A stretch of DNA of 28,895 bases, from the IMG/VR virus record IMGVR_UViG_3300047200_000163, positions 1 through 28,895 of that record. One strand, given 5' to 3'. Positions 16,365 to 25,327 of this stretch are shown here, piece by piece. The translations under genes and the position numbers were made by a program. Under the pieces are notes generated by a model. It saw only the letters and a list, made by a program, of their open reading frames with translations, did not search any database and was not told the DNA's origin. The DNA comes from a virus. Numbering within the stretch: position 1 is the stretch's first letter; each line of letters opens with the position of its first letter.

Positions 16365-17551
16365 TGGCTATAACTGATTATGGAGTTATTCCACAGTTAA
16401 TTGTAGATAATGTTAGTGGGAACATAACAAGTGTAGATGGTCTTGTTGGACAAAGATTTACAAATGCTTATACAGTAGCAGAAAGAGCATGGGTAGAACT
16501 GCAATCTTATTTAGCTCTCATTGGTAAAGAAGAGATGAATGTAGAAGGCTGGGAACCTATAGAAATTGAAGATACTTTGTCTGATATAATTGCTAGTATA
16601 ACTGGAGTAAGGCCAGAGATTGATAGTTTAAATAGTTATATCAGTCAACTTATTGCTGTAGAGATTCCTAGTTTTCCAGACTATCAAGTATCTCCAACTG
16701 TAGAGTTTTCTAGTGGGGCACTGGATGTTAATAATGCACTGTTTACTAAACTTCTAACTATAATTGAAGATGGGGGGACAGGTCTTGGATCTGATGTTGA
16801 GGCTTTAATTTGGGCTCGTATGAGACAAAGACAAGAAATTGAGAATGCTAGACAATGGTTGGAAGCAGAGAATTATTTTGCTGGAAGGGGATTTGATCTT
16901 CCCCCCGGAGCATTAAGTGGAAAGTTAAACGAGATTTCTATTGATATAGCAAGAAGTAATGTAAACACTAATAATGATATAACTGTGGAACAGGCAAGGC
17001 TTGCTCAGACAAACACCCACTTTGCTTTGGGTGAGTCTTATAAAGCTACCGTATCTATTTTAGGAGATGAAGCCAACAGACTTGTTGCTTATAATAAAAC
17101 AACCTGTGATGTGTATGTAGCTAAATTGGAAGGAGCAAAGGCTTCTATAAGTAAGTTTGTATCTATACTTGATAGTATGGTTAAGTATATTGGAGCAAAG
17201 GTTGGGTTGTATCAAGCTGATATTTCATTAGGTGGGTTAGAGATAGAAAGTAAATATAAAACGTCTGAACTTAAAGTAAGAATATCTATTGCACAAGCAG
17301 AAGTTAAAATAAAAGAGATGAGTTTAGTTATAGAGACAGCTAAGAATATGGTTGCCTTAAGAGTAGAGGCACTTAAGAGTGCGGCTCAGGTACTAAGTCA
17401 GATTTGTGCTAGTGCACTGACAAGTGTTAATGCTAGTGCTAGTATGGGAATTAGTACTAGTGTTGGAGAGAACTTGGGGATGAGTTATCAACAGTCATCT
17501 TCGCATAGTGAAAGTCATACTGAGAATATCAACATAAGTCAGAGTCAGTAA
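16364..17551 (+). CDS. Coiled-coil internal or tail-associated virion protein
   Basis: 395 residues. The central block ALIWARMRQRQEIENARQWLEAEN followed by FAGRGFDLPPGALSGKLNEI matches, in my memory, a conserved podovirus protein in which RxRELEEA-type helices lead into GFxLPPGxLxGRL. Residues about 185-345 are long amphipathic helices. The last 30 residues are Ser/His/Gln-rich and disordered (SYQQSSSHSESHTENINISQSQ in part). Expected to be a virion protein, perhaps part of the ejectosome or tail. The coding DNA here is the most A+T-rich of the structural block by eye. Confidence 0.68.
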   Translation: MAITDYGVIPQLIVDNVSGNITSVDGLVGQRFTNAYTVAERAWVELQSYLALIGKEEMNVEGWEPIEIEDTLSDIIASITGVRPEIDSLNSYISQLIAVEIPSFPDYQVSPTVEFSSGALDVNNALFTKLLTIIEDGGTGLGSDVEALIWARMRQRQEIENARQWLEAENYFAGRGFDLPPGALSGKLNEISIDIARSNVNTNNDITVEQARLAQTNTHFALGESYKATVSILGDEANRLVAYNKTTCDVYVAKLEGAKASISKFVSILDSMVKYIGAKVGLYQADISLGGLEIESKYKTSELKVRISIAQAEVKIKEMSLVIETAKNMVALRVEALKSAAQVLSQICASALTSVNASASMGISTSVGENLGMSYQQSSSHSESHTENINISQSQ

Positions 17552-17561
17552 GGGGGATAAA

Positions 17562-18209
17562 ATGGGAGAGTTTATAAGTTCTTCTACAAAGTGGAGAAGT
17601 GATTTTAACGAAGGAATGAAAAGGAAGTATGATATTCTCCAACAGCATGCTGATATCGAGGGAAGGGAGCAGGTTGCCAAGGCTCCTTACTACGAAGCAG
17701 CAGCCTCTCATGCTGCAGGGGCTAACCAGTCAGCAGAGAATATTGCTCAGATGCACTATGGGCCTGGTGGAGCTGTGGATAGGCAGATAGCTGGAAATGC
17801 TCCTTGGCAAGCGGCTAATACTGCAAGTGTATTGAACACAACTGGAATTGCTAAGCAGAAGTGGGAGGGGTTTGAGAAGCCTGCCATGACTAATATGCAA
17901 GATATGTTTAATGAAAACTTTGATATGATGAAGTCAAATAAGAAGAAGTCCTTGGCGTTGGAAGGAAGGTCTTATGATAGTCCTGAGTTTGCACAGAAAA
18001 CATATGGTCTGTCTCCTGTTAATGCCCCAGTATCTCCTCTTGCTGTAGCAAAACCGAAAGTAAGGCCACTTTGGTATACTGGAAAGCAAACAACTCCTTT
18101 TAAAGAAGAACGTCAAGGTCCTATGTTTGCTCCCTATGGTGGGGGAGATAATAATCCTGTTAACTGGGCCTTACAGCCAGTAGTTCCTTTCATGAGAATG
18201 TTTCGATAG
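17562..18209 (+). CDS. Probable internal virion / ejection protein, small
   Basis: 215 residues with a GGGGGATAAA leader. It is helical in the first 60 residues (QHADIEGREQVAKAP), Ala/Gly/Asn-rich in the middle and Pro-rich and basic near the end. Its place between the coiled-coil protein and the 1431-residue protein matches where P22-like and N4-like phages put several ejection proteins. There is no sequence motif that proves this. Confidence 0.6.
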   Translation: MGEFISSSTKWRSDFNEGMKRKYDILQQHADIEGREQVAKAPYYEAAASHAAGANQSAENIAQMHYGPGGAVDRQIAGNAPWQAANTASVLNTTGIAKQKWEGFEKPAMTNMQDMFNENFDMMKSNKKKSLALEGRSYDSPEFAQKTYGLSPVNAPVSPLAVAKPKVRPLWYTGKQTTPFKEERQGPMFAPYGGGDNNPVNWALQPVVPFMRMFR

Positions 18210-18224
18210 TAGTGGAGAGTTAAG

Positions 18225-21200
18225 ATGCCTATCAAAATATACGAAGACTTCATGAAGCCCGATCCTATGATGCAGCATTTTGTGCAGCAAAGGATGGCTG
18301 AGCAGGAAAGGATTAGTAATGAGAGAAGAAACTTTCTCTCTGACCCCCTCAATGTGGAAAGGATTGTTTCCCACTTTCATCATCAAGCCCTTCCAGAAGA
18401 CAAGGCAGCAAAGATTGCTACGGGTTCTTCGTTGGAAAAGATTGAGAAGGGTATTCCTAAAGGTGATCCAAGGAAGGGAATGGGAGCAAGGACTGTTGCG
18501 GAAGCTCAGCAGGCAATACTAGCTTCCCCCGGAAGACATCCTGTTGAGGTTGTGGCTGAAGCGTATAATAAGAACCTTGGAGGATTAGTAGACAAGGGAC
18601 TTTATAACTATATTCGTGAGCAGAATTCTAGTCTTATTGGGGGTAAGGTTGCCACAGCTCCTGGGTACGAAAAGTGGAAACAACTTCCTGAACAGGCTGA
18701 AAACAAGTGGGAATATACTAATCCTCTTTTGTCAGCAGGAATAGGAGCAGCATTTTCTTTGGCTGGAGCAGGGATTGGAAGTATGTTAGCCCCCGGTCCT
18801 GGGACTGTGGCGGGCGGACTTGCTGGTAGAGTTGCTGCAACCGCTGTTGGTGGTTGGCTTGGAAGAACACTTGCTGTTAAGGCAGGTCAAACTGTACTCG
18901 GGCAAGCAGGTAAAGCAGGTCTTGTTGCAATTCCATCCTTTGCAATCTTTGATACTGCTCATAATGTTTTAGGTGAAACTGACTGGGGCAAGTCAAGACC
19001 AATAAGTAGACTGCTTGTTGCTGGTGTTGGTGGCGGTGCTGCTGATTATGCTATGATGAGAGGTCTTAGTGTAGCTACTAAACCAGTTGTGGATGCATTT
19101 AAAGACTTTAATATGATGGGGGATGTTCTTGCTAAGGAACCAAGTATTGGTAATATATTAAAGTACGATAAAGCAAGAGCTGGTGTAGGTGAAGAAGCTC
19201 GGAATGTAATGAAGGATAGGATGTCCTATAAGACTGGAGCAACAGAGGAGGCTAGTGAGTATTATAAGAACAACATTCCTCTTGGGGAGGGGATTGCTAG
19301 ACCACGTCTTGATGCTTTAGAAAAGGAGACTTATCTTAGTAGCATACTCAAAGGAGAAACTCATGAGGGGGCGTTAAAGACTGCTACCGAAGCAAGTAGA
19401 ATGGCTGTTGCTAAAAGTATTTCTGAAGCTGCTATTAAAGATGAGATGAATTTTAAGAGTCTTTTAGCAGAAAGGTCAGCACTTCATCCTGAAATAGATC
19501 CTATTCAACATAGTATCAATATTAGAAATGAGCAGGAGTTTATAAATAACGTGCTTGGTAGTGGAGGAGGAAAGGTAAGTACCTCAGAATTTCCTTCTAT
19601 TATAAAGAATAAAAAGAAGATAAACCAATTAAAACTTGATGAAGCAACCAAAGCCACAACAGAGGAATACGAAAGGCAAATAGGGGATATAGTTCCGGGT
19701 GTGAAGAGTCTTGATGATCTTAAAATGGCATCTGAACTTAGAAATCTTAGTAGAAGAGATTCTGTTATTGCTCTTGGTAAAATTCAGCAGGCTAAAAATA
19801 CAGGACTTATGACTGAAGAGGAAGCAAGATTGTGGTCTGCTCCTATTGAGAAGGTTATAAGGAGAGATCACAGAGATCTACTTGGTCTTGGAGTAGAGGA
19901 AAATGTGTTTGACCTTAGTGGCAAGGCTGTTGATACAGCCAAGGGACACGAACTTGCTATGTCATCTCTCACGAAGGCCTTAGAACACTCTGACCCCGCC
20001 AAAGCAATAGACATTTGGGATAATACTATTAGCCACGTTCTTTCTAATAGTGTTAGTTCAAAGTCAAAGGATGAGTTTCTGTCAAAGCTTAGTGTATTTA
20101 CTTCGACAGATGCTCATAAGAACATGATGGAAAAAGCAAAAGGATTGTTTACTGATAATTTAAGTAATATGATTTATGGAGTAGGAGCAGTTGCTAGTGC
20201 AACGGGATTGATTTCCCTTATGACTCCGTCTTCTGCTGAGGCATTTAATGTAGAGCCTTTTGTTAAGGCAGCAAAGAAATTAACAGGAGCAGAAATGGAA
20301 TTAGCTGTTAGTAAACTTATGACATCTCCTGTTGTTTCTGCAGATGGCCAGACGTTTCTACAAGGAGCAGCTAGCCTGAGTATGAAACCAAAGACTGAAT
20401 ATATTATAAGAAAGGAAGGGATAGGTCCTATACTATCAAGGATAGCTAGTCCGGGCCTTAACGAACAGTTCTTATTTAGAGCAGGTACTGGTCCTCGAGC
20501 TATATTGGCCTCTCATACAAGAGCAGCAGCAGCTGATACTACTGATATGCTTGGGGTTGCAAGTCGAAATCTTTCTGTTATACCTGAGGAGACAAACATA
20601 ATTCGTGAGTATATGAAACCAATGCTAAAATATGATCCTATGTTGGCTGAGTTTAATGGGATTACTGCACAACATGATGTTCTGGATCAGATTTTAAGTG
20701 GTAAATATAAAGTCGCAGCGGATATAGAACAAGCTGGCCTGAGTAAAAGAATCAAGACAGGTAATCTTGATGAAGCAGATATGGAAGCAGTTAGATATTT
20801 TAATAACCTGAAGTCTGGTCTTGAAGAGGATCTTAAAAGGTTTGAGGAACCTGTAAAGGCATACAAGAATGAGTACAAAGAACGAGCACAATACCTTGTA
20901 GAAAATCACTCTTCATCAAGAGTTTTCTTTGGCGCAGAGGGAGAAAAGATGCGGGGGTTTGCTGCAACAGATCCTTGGTTTGGTGAGTTTAATGAGAAAG
21001 TTATGAATTCACTTAGTCACGATGAAAAACTAGCAGCTGCGAGACTTAAGGAACTTATGCAGTTCCAAGCAAAAAGGGCAGAGGAGGCGGGGCTTAAAAC
21101 TATATCAAAGGAAGGGTATATGCCCCATGCCTTCCACCCTGATTCAGATTTGGCAAATCTTGACAAAATAGCAAAGGATGTTATGTTCTCTAAGGGCGCG

Positions 21201-22520
21201 GGGATTGATATGGCTAAGTTTCATTCTCGTTCTTTTGACTCCCTGCCTATGATGCCTGATGCCCATTTTGCTATGGCTAAGTATATCCCTGATTCAAATC
21301 TTAGAATTCAAATGTCTTCTTTCTGGAAGGAGTGGGGGCCGTTTGCTAAAGAGGCAGAATACAAAGGATACACTGGAGTTGCTGAGCATCTTAAGACTAT
21401 ACAAAAAGCATTCTCTCCTGTTGATGGGTTTGGAGGATGGGAAAAATGGGCAAGTAGAATACAAGCATTTGAAGCAGCAAGGTTGATCTCACTTAGCCCT
21501 GCAGTTGGTTTTAAGCACAGTATGAAACTTATGGCGAGTTTGTCTTTTGGAGGTACTTCAACCATTAAAAGTTTGCCTGGTGCTATTAAGATGTCCTATG
21601 ATTTACAGTTAAATAATCTTCTTAGAACCGCCCCGCAAAATATTAGGGCTGCATTGGCCAAGTCATTTATCGGGGGCAAAGACATGTTTGCTATGGCTAA
21701 TGATATTGTACCTGTTCAAAAGGATTTAAGTTGGTTTGATGCGGGCATAAAGAAGTGGAATGATAATACTAACTTCATTGTAAATAATGTAGAGATTTTG
21801 GATAGAGGTGTATCTGTATTATCTTCTTTAAATATGGCAGCAAAGAGAGGAATGACACCTGAGCAAGCAGCGTATCTTGTGCATGATACTATAGTAAGGG
21901 CTAACTTTCTTAGTGGTATACACAATCCTAGTTGGTTGAGGGACCCAAAAACCAGACTCCTTTTCTTGTTTCAAGGTACTCCATTTAAGATATGGGAGCA
22001 GCGTTTGTATACTGCTATTAGAGGAGGGCAAGCAATATCTGATGGGACAAAGAAGGTATATCAGCAACTTATCAGTGATATTAAAACTGGTGAGCGTAAT
22101 ATGAAGTATGGGCTTATTAAGGATGCTTTTACTGCAGCAAGAGATGTTAATGGAAATTCATACTCAGGGGAAATGATGAGAATGCTTTTAACACTTGGGG
22201 CTGTTGCCTATGGGGGGAAGCAGGTATTGGATGTTAGTTTTATGGACCAAATTCTACACCCCCCGTTTATTAAGGTTAAAGAACAATCAGCAGGTCTTGC
22301 TACAAATCCTATAATGGGTGCGGCTTATGGAACGTTAATGAGTAAGGATGATGAAACTAGTAACTTTATACAGTTTATGAAAAAGTGGCTTCCGCAAGGT
22401 CCGATTCCTGCAGCTGTGGTTAAGGCACATAGACTAAGTAAAAATGATATACCTGAAATATATAAGGACAGTAAAGTTCAATACTTCTTTGGTGTGCCTT
22501 CGTGGCACAGAGAGGATTGA
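18225..22520 (+). CDS. Giant internal virion / DNA-ejection protein
   Basis: 1431 residues, the largest gene in the window. Residues about 166-250 form a long Gly/Ala-rich, weakly hydrophobic stretch (AGIGAAFSLAGAGIGSML, then AATAVGGWLGRT) that could insert in membranes. Another hydrophobic segment lies near 648-667 (IYGVGAVASATGLISLM) and a third near 1320-1335 (MLLTLGAVAYGG). The rest is mostly charged helix. The C-terminal region with LVHDTIVRANFLSGIHNPSWL and FLFQGTPFKIWEQR resembles the C-terminal domain (LPD38-like) of large polyvalent/ejection proteins; this is a weak resemblance. I see no lytic transglycosylase motif. It ends ten bases before element R4. Confidence 0.72.
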   Translation: MPIKIYEDFMKPDPMMQHFVQQRMAEQERISNERRNFLSDPLNVERIVSHFHHQALPEDKAAKIATGSSLEKIEKGIPKGDPRKGMGARTVAEAQQAILASPGRHPVEVVAEAYNKNLGGLVDKGLYNYIREQNSSLIGGKVATAPGYEKWKQLPEQAENKWEYTNPLLSAGIGAAFSLAGAGIGSMLAPGPGTVAGGLAGRVAATAVGGWLGRTLAVKAGQTVLGQAGKAGLVAIPSFAIFDTAHNVLGETDWGKSRPISRLLVAGVGGGAADYAMMRGLSVATKPVVDAFKDFNMMGDVLAKEPSIGNILKYDKARAGVGEEARNVMKDRMSYKTGATEEASEYYKNNIPLGEGIARPRLDALEKETYLSSILKGETHEGALKTATEASRMAVAKSISEAAIKDEMNFKSLLAERSALHPEIDPIQHSINIRNEQEFINNVLGSGGGKVSTSEFPSIIKNKKKINQLKLDEATKATTEEYERQIGDIVPGVKSLDDLKMASELRNLSRRDSVIALGKIQQAKNTGLMTEEEARLWSAPIEKVIRRDHRDLLGLGVEENVFDLSGKAVDTAKGHELAMSSLTKALEHSDPAKAIDIWDNTISHVLSNSVSSKSKDEFLSKLSVFTSTDAHKNMMEKAKGLFTDNLSNMIYGVGAVASATGLISLMTPSSAEAFNVEPFVKAAKKLTGAEMELAVSKLMTSPVVSADGQTFLQGAASLSMKPKTEYIIRKEGIGPILSRIASPGLNEQFLFRAGTGPRAILASHTRAAAADTTDMLGVASRNLSVIPEETNIIREYMKPMLKYDPMLAEFNGITAQHDVLDQILSGKYKVAADIEQAGLSKRIKTGNLDEADMEAVRYFNNLKSGLEEDLKRFEEPVKAYKNEYKERAQYLVENHSSSRVFFGAEGEKMRGFAATDPWFGEFNEKVMNSLSHDEKLAAARLKELMQFQAKRAEEAGLKTISKEGYMPHAFHPDSDLANLDKIAKDVMFSKGAGIDMAKFHSRSFDSLPMMPDAHFAMAKYIPDSNLRIQMSSFWKEWGPFAKEAEYKGYTGVAEHLKTIQKAFSPVDGFGGWEKWASRIQAFEAARLISLSPAVGFKHSMKLMASLSFGGTSTIKSLPGAIKMSYDLQLNNLLRTAPQNIRAALAKSFIGGKDMFAMANDIVPVQKDLSWFDAGIKKWNDNTNFIVNNVEILDRGVSVLSSLNMAAKRGMTPEQAAYLVHDTIVRANFLSGIHNPSWLRDPKTRLLFLFQGTPFKIWEQRLYTAIRGGQAISDGTKKVYQQLISDIKTGERNMKYGLIKDAFTAARDVNGNSYSGEMMRMLLTLGAVAYGGKQVLDVSFMDQILHPPFIKVKEQSAGLATNPIMGAAYGTLMSKDDETSNFIQFMKKWLPQGPIPAAVVKAHRLSKNDIPEIYKDSKVQYFFGVPSWHRED

Positions 22521-22530
22521 CCCAGACAAA

Positions 22531-22575
22531 ATGTCATATTTTGACATATCTCGAAAAGAGTTTATAGTATTATGA
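22531..22575 (+). other. Fourteen-codon ORF formed by element R4, coupled to the fibre gene
   Basis: ATG at 22531, the first base before the R4 palindrome, opens MSYFDISRKEFIVL and closes with TGA at 22573-22575. That stop overlaps the ATG of the next gene (22572) as ATGA. The next gene has only a weak ribosome site, so the mini-ORF could feed ribosomes to it. No clear site precedes the mini-ORF itself. Whether it is translated is not shown by the sequence. Confidence 0.35.
22532..22553 (+). repeat. Dispersed palindromic element, copy R4
   Basis: TGTCA-TATTT-TGACA followed by TATCTCG. It occupies most of the 51-base gap between the giant ejection gene and the fibre gene. Same orientation as R1 and R5. 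Its plus-strand frame reads (M)SYFDIS; the minus strand also offers ATG TCA, which runs for 37 antisense codons. Confidence 0.9.
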
Positions 22576-23792
22576 GATACGTAAGTGAAGGTAGAGTAAA
22601 GGATATTTTAGGTCTGTCTACAGAGGATAAGCCGCACCTTACTGGCACTGGCCATACCTTCTTAGAGGTTGATACAGGATTAAAAGCTGTATGGGACGGT
22701 GAAAGGTGGGTTGAGGATGTATCTGCAATTTATGCTCAATCTAAAGGTCTCGAGAACTACTTTGAATCTCTTAGAGGAATAGGACTACTTGATGAAAAAG
22801 GAAATCCTTATGGTGTAAAGCAAATAAATGGTAAGCCCCGTGTTTCTACTATACCTTATCTTCATGACATTTCTTCCTTACATATTAGTGGTAAGTCTAT
22901 TTGGTCGAAGGTAGGATATAATGGAGATGTAGATGGTGGTACTGAGGATATTTGGGCTGTAGGTGGGTTGTATGTATGGCCTACAGCAGAGATGCAGATG
23001 GAGGTTTATTCTGACTCTGAACGGGATCAGCAGCAGGCTATAACTGCATTTGCTACGTCTGATGGAGGGACAAAAACAAAGGTCACTGTTACAGCTAATC
23101 ATGGACTGACCAACGGGGATAAGGTAACTATTTCAGGGTGTGCAACTGCGGCCTATAATACAGTTCATATTATTGAGCAAGTGAATACAAACTTCTTTGT
23201 TATCCCTGTGGCATATGTTGTAACAGCGGCGGCAGGTATAGCAAGGGGACCGGGAGTTAATGTCGTCACTATTTTCTATCTCAATGCGGCGGGAGTAGAG
23301 AAAACTGAAGATGTGACTATAGGACCTAAAGTGGCAGTTGCCACAGTAGCAACAGATATTTACAGGATAAACGCTTTTAGATCAAAGACTGTGGGTAATA
23401 CGGGTAAGGCAGTAGGAAATATTGACTTAAGGAATCTGGCTGATACTCCTATATATGCTAGGATTGCTCCGGGATATACAAGGTCAAGGAATTCAGCCTA
23501 CACTGTTCCGTTTGGGAAAACGCTGTTTATAACAGGGGCAACCTTTTCGTCTGTGGGTATTGCAACAGGTAAGGATGTTATCTTTACATTGAGAACAACT
23601 TATGATGATATAAATAATTCTATGAGGACGTTTTTCGTTCCCTTAATAGAGATAGGATTGATGGATGGAGCTGTTCATATTCCGTTTGATATACCTCTTA
23701 GACTTCCTGCTGGAGTAGATATGATTGTTACAGGTCTTGCGGGGAGTGATAATGCTAAATGTTCATCAATTCTTAGGGGATGGTTAGAATGA
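22572..23792 (+). CDS. Tail fibre / appendage protein with N-terminal attachment module
   Basis: 406 residues. Residues 12-49 (ILGLSTEDKPHLTG... TFLEVDTGLKAVWDGERWVED) form a module that reappears as a stand-alone 65-residue gene at 23967, with 22 of 38 positions identical and no gap. The middle (about 150-240) has an extra beta region (VTVTANHGLTNGDKVTISG) typical of virion beta-sandwich domains, and the end (about 300-405) is a further beta domain. The role as fibre or appendage is inferred from modular beta structure and place after the ejection genes. The start at 22572 overlaps the R4 mini-ORF; its own ribosome site is weak. Confidence 0.6.
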   Translation: MRYVSEGRVKDILGLSTEDKPHLTGTGHTFLEVDTGLKAVWDGERWVEDVSAIYAQSKGLENYFESLRGIGLLDEKGNPYGVKQINGKPRVSTIPYLHDISSLHISGKSIWSKVGYNGDVDGGTEDIWAVGGLYVWPTAEMQMEVYSDSERDQQQAITAFATSDGGTKTKVTVTANHGLTNGDKVTISGCATAAYNTVHIIEQVNTNFFVIPVAYVVTAAAGIARGPGVNVVTIFYLNAAGVEKTEDVTIGPKVAVATVATDIYRINAFRSKTVGNTGKAVGNIDLRNLADTPIYARIAPGYTRSRNSAYTVPFGKTLFITGATFSSVGIATGKDVIFTLRTTYDDINNSMRTFFVPLIEIGLMDGAVHIPFDIPLRLPAGVDMIVTGLAGSDNAKCSSILRGWLE

Positions 23793-23941
23793 AACTCTGT
23801 AAAATAGGAATTCATAAGTGGGGTAGTCCTAAGCAGTGGATTGACAGTAATGGCAATGTTGTCTTTACACCACGTTGTAAGGATTGCCACAAACTAAAGG
23901 AGGTGGCAGGCGTCAATAAAGAAACTAAGAAGCTAATGTAG
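23789..23941 (+). CDS. Zinc-finger microprotein (50 residues)
   Basis: ATG at 23789 overlaps the fibre gene stop as ATGA, and the frame runs to TAG at 23939-23941. The product has C4, H9, and a CKDCH cluster with C30, C33 and H34, enough ligands for one zinc ion, plus a basic helix at the C-terminus. The coupled start, metal-ligand pattern and exact fit in the 174-base gap between neighbours support a real gene. Role unknown; nucleic-acid binding is possible. Confidence 0.6.
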   Translation: MKLCKIGIHKWGSPKQWIDSNGNVVFTPRCKDCHKLKEVAGVNKETKKLM

Positions 23942-23966
23942 CACCTAAATCGTAAGGGGGTCTGAG

Positions 23967-24164
23967 ATGGCAGTTAAACTGATTACAGATGTGAGAAAAT
24001 TTATAGGGTTATCTACAGATACTAAACCATATTTGACTGGTATAGGTGGGAAGTTTACTGAGATTGATACCGGAGCAAAGTTCCTTTGGAATGGTGAGCA
24101 GTGGGTAGACGACTTAACTTTAACCTACGCCTTTTTAGAGGCACTAAAGATACATGGGAGGTAA
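23967..24164 (+). CDS. Stand-alone copy of the fibre N-terminal module
   Basis: 65 residues with AAGGGGG before the ATG. Residues 12-49 (FIGLSTDTKPYLTG to WVDD) align without gaps to the first 49 residues of the 406-residue fibre gene. After that the two differ, and this protein stops 16 residues later. It could be a small adaptor or chaperone that uses the same binding surface, or the stump of a fibre gene whose distal part was lost or replaced. The intact start and stop and good ribosome site favour an expressed gene. Confidence 0.65.
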   Translation: MAVKLITDVRKFIGLSTDTKPYLTGIGGKFTEIDTGAKFLWNGEQWVDDLTLTYAFLEALKIHGR

Positions 24165-24170
24165 GAAAAA

Positions 24171-24821
24171 ATGAATGATCTTAAGATAGGACCTGGTGGA
24201 GGAGCAGATGCTCAGTTTGTCCCCCCGAGGGCAAGTAGAAATGGCTCGCATATTGTAGCTGATGGACAGGGAAAGTATTATGAACAAACAGTCAGAGGGA
24301 ATGTTTTCTCAATGGTTCTGACTGCCTGGTCTACTACTATATCAGCAGGTAATACACTTGCAGCAGCCGCAGCAGCAGTGTCACAGTTTGCGCTATGGAA
24401 TCCTACAGGAAGTGGGAAGAATATTGCTCTTCTGAAGTTTGCAACCTGGCCGATTTCAGGAACATGGGGTATTTCTGGTTTATGGCACAGTTATATGTCT
24501 GTTAATCCTACTATTGCAAGTACATCTTTGACTCCTGTTACTTGTAATAATATAGGTCTGGCAGCAGCAACTATTGCGGGGTATCACTCTTCAGCAGCAG
24601 GAACTGCGTTGACTGGTTGTTCAGCACTGAAAGTTATCAGGGCAGCTAATTTGTATATTAGTGCTGGTACGCTTTCAGCTTTGGCTGGTGTTGCTTATGT
24701 TGACCTTTGTGACGGGGATATAGTTATTCCTCCGGGTTTTGGCTGGGCTCCGACATGGGCACACGCAGGTACGACCACACTTGGTGGTTATTCTGTGACT
24801 TGGGAAGAGAATACGATCTAA
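24171..24821 (+). CDS. Virion protein, paralogue of the gene at 8347
   Basis: 216 residues, seven bases after the stand-alone module gene. It shares the ALWNPTGSGKNIALL block (residues 75-89) and the GYSVTWEENTI ending with the 197-residue gene next to the coat cluster. The middle is Ala/Ser/Thr-rich and beta-like. No catalytic motif is visible. A duplicate of a head-side protein within the fibre region suggests re-use of one beta fold for a different virion position; this is inference. Confidence 0.7.
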   Translation: MNDLKIGPGGGADAQFVPPRASRNGSHIVADGQGKYYEQTVRGNVFSMVLTAWSTTISAGNTLAAAAAAVSQFALWNPTGSGKNIALLKFATWPISGTWGISGLWHSYMSVNPTIASTSLTPVTCNNIGLAAATIAGYHSSAAGTALTGCSALKVIRAANLYISAGTLSALAGVAYVDLCDGDIVIPPGFGWAPTWAHAGTTTLGGYSVTWEENTI

Positions 24822-24827
24822 CTTTAC

Positions 24828-24862
24828 TGAAGGACCTGCTCTGTAAAGGGCAGGTTACTTCA
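24828..24862 (+). repeat. Strong RNA stem-loop in the 60-base gap
   Basis: Inner stem ACCTGCTCT (24834-24842) with AGGGCAGGT (24847-24855), nine pairs with one G-U, closed by a GTAA (GNRA-type) loop. Outer stem TGAAG (24828-24832) with CTTCA (24858-24862), five pairs, separated by a 1x2 internal loop. There is no T-run after it, so it does not look like a standard intrinsic terminator. It may be an mRNA-stability or processing element before the gene at 24882. Confidence 0.7.
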
Positions 24863-24881
24863 TTACATAAGGAGAACTAAA

Positions 24882-25316
24882 ATGGCTGGAACTATTATAG
24901 CTACTACAAGGGGGATCAAGAAAGTAGGTTCTCCTTATAAGTACGATATGATTGAGGTGAGATTGCTTTGTACTTGTGAAGCAGCAGCGGCTACGTTTAC
25001 GTCTGTGGTTTTGAATACTCTTTCTGGAGTAGTTGGTTATGATCTTGTTGGGTATAAACTGTATAGTGTCAAAGCTTTCCCTGGCTCGACTGGCCCGACA
25101 GATGCAACGGATTTGACTATTACAGATGTTGATGGAGTTGATCTTCTTGGGGCAAGAGGAACGAACTTGATTATGGAAGCTACTAAGACTTCATGCTGTG
25201 CGGGGTCAGCTAGCAGCGAGATGCCTATGCCCATTACAGGTCCAATTACAATTAACATCTCTAACAATGCAGTCAATGCAGCTGTTATAAATCTTAAACT
25301 TTTATTTACAGTTTAA
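24882..25316 (+). CDS. Small virion protein, unknown function
   Basis: 144 residues with AAGGAG before the ATG. The central block YKLYSVKAFPGSTGPTDATDLTI followed by GVDLLGARGTNLI is like a set of small phage structural proteins I have seen near fibre genes, but I have no firm family name. It has a CTC pair and a CC pair, and ends in beta strands (PITINISNNAVNAAVINLKLLF). Likely a beta-sandwich virion component. Confidence 0.65.
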   Translation: MAGTIIATTRGIKKVGSPYKYDMIEVRLLCTCEAAAATFTSVVLNTLSGVVGYDLVGYKLYSVKAFPGSTGPTDATDLTITDVDGVDLLGARGTNLIMEATKTSCCAGSASSEMPMPITGPITINISNNAVNAAVINLKLLFTV

Positions 25317-25327
25317 GGAGTATTCAA

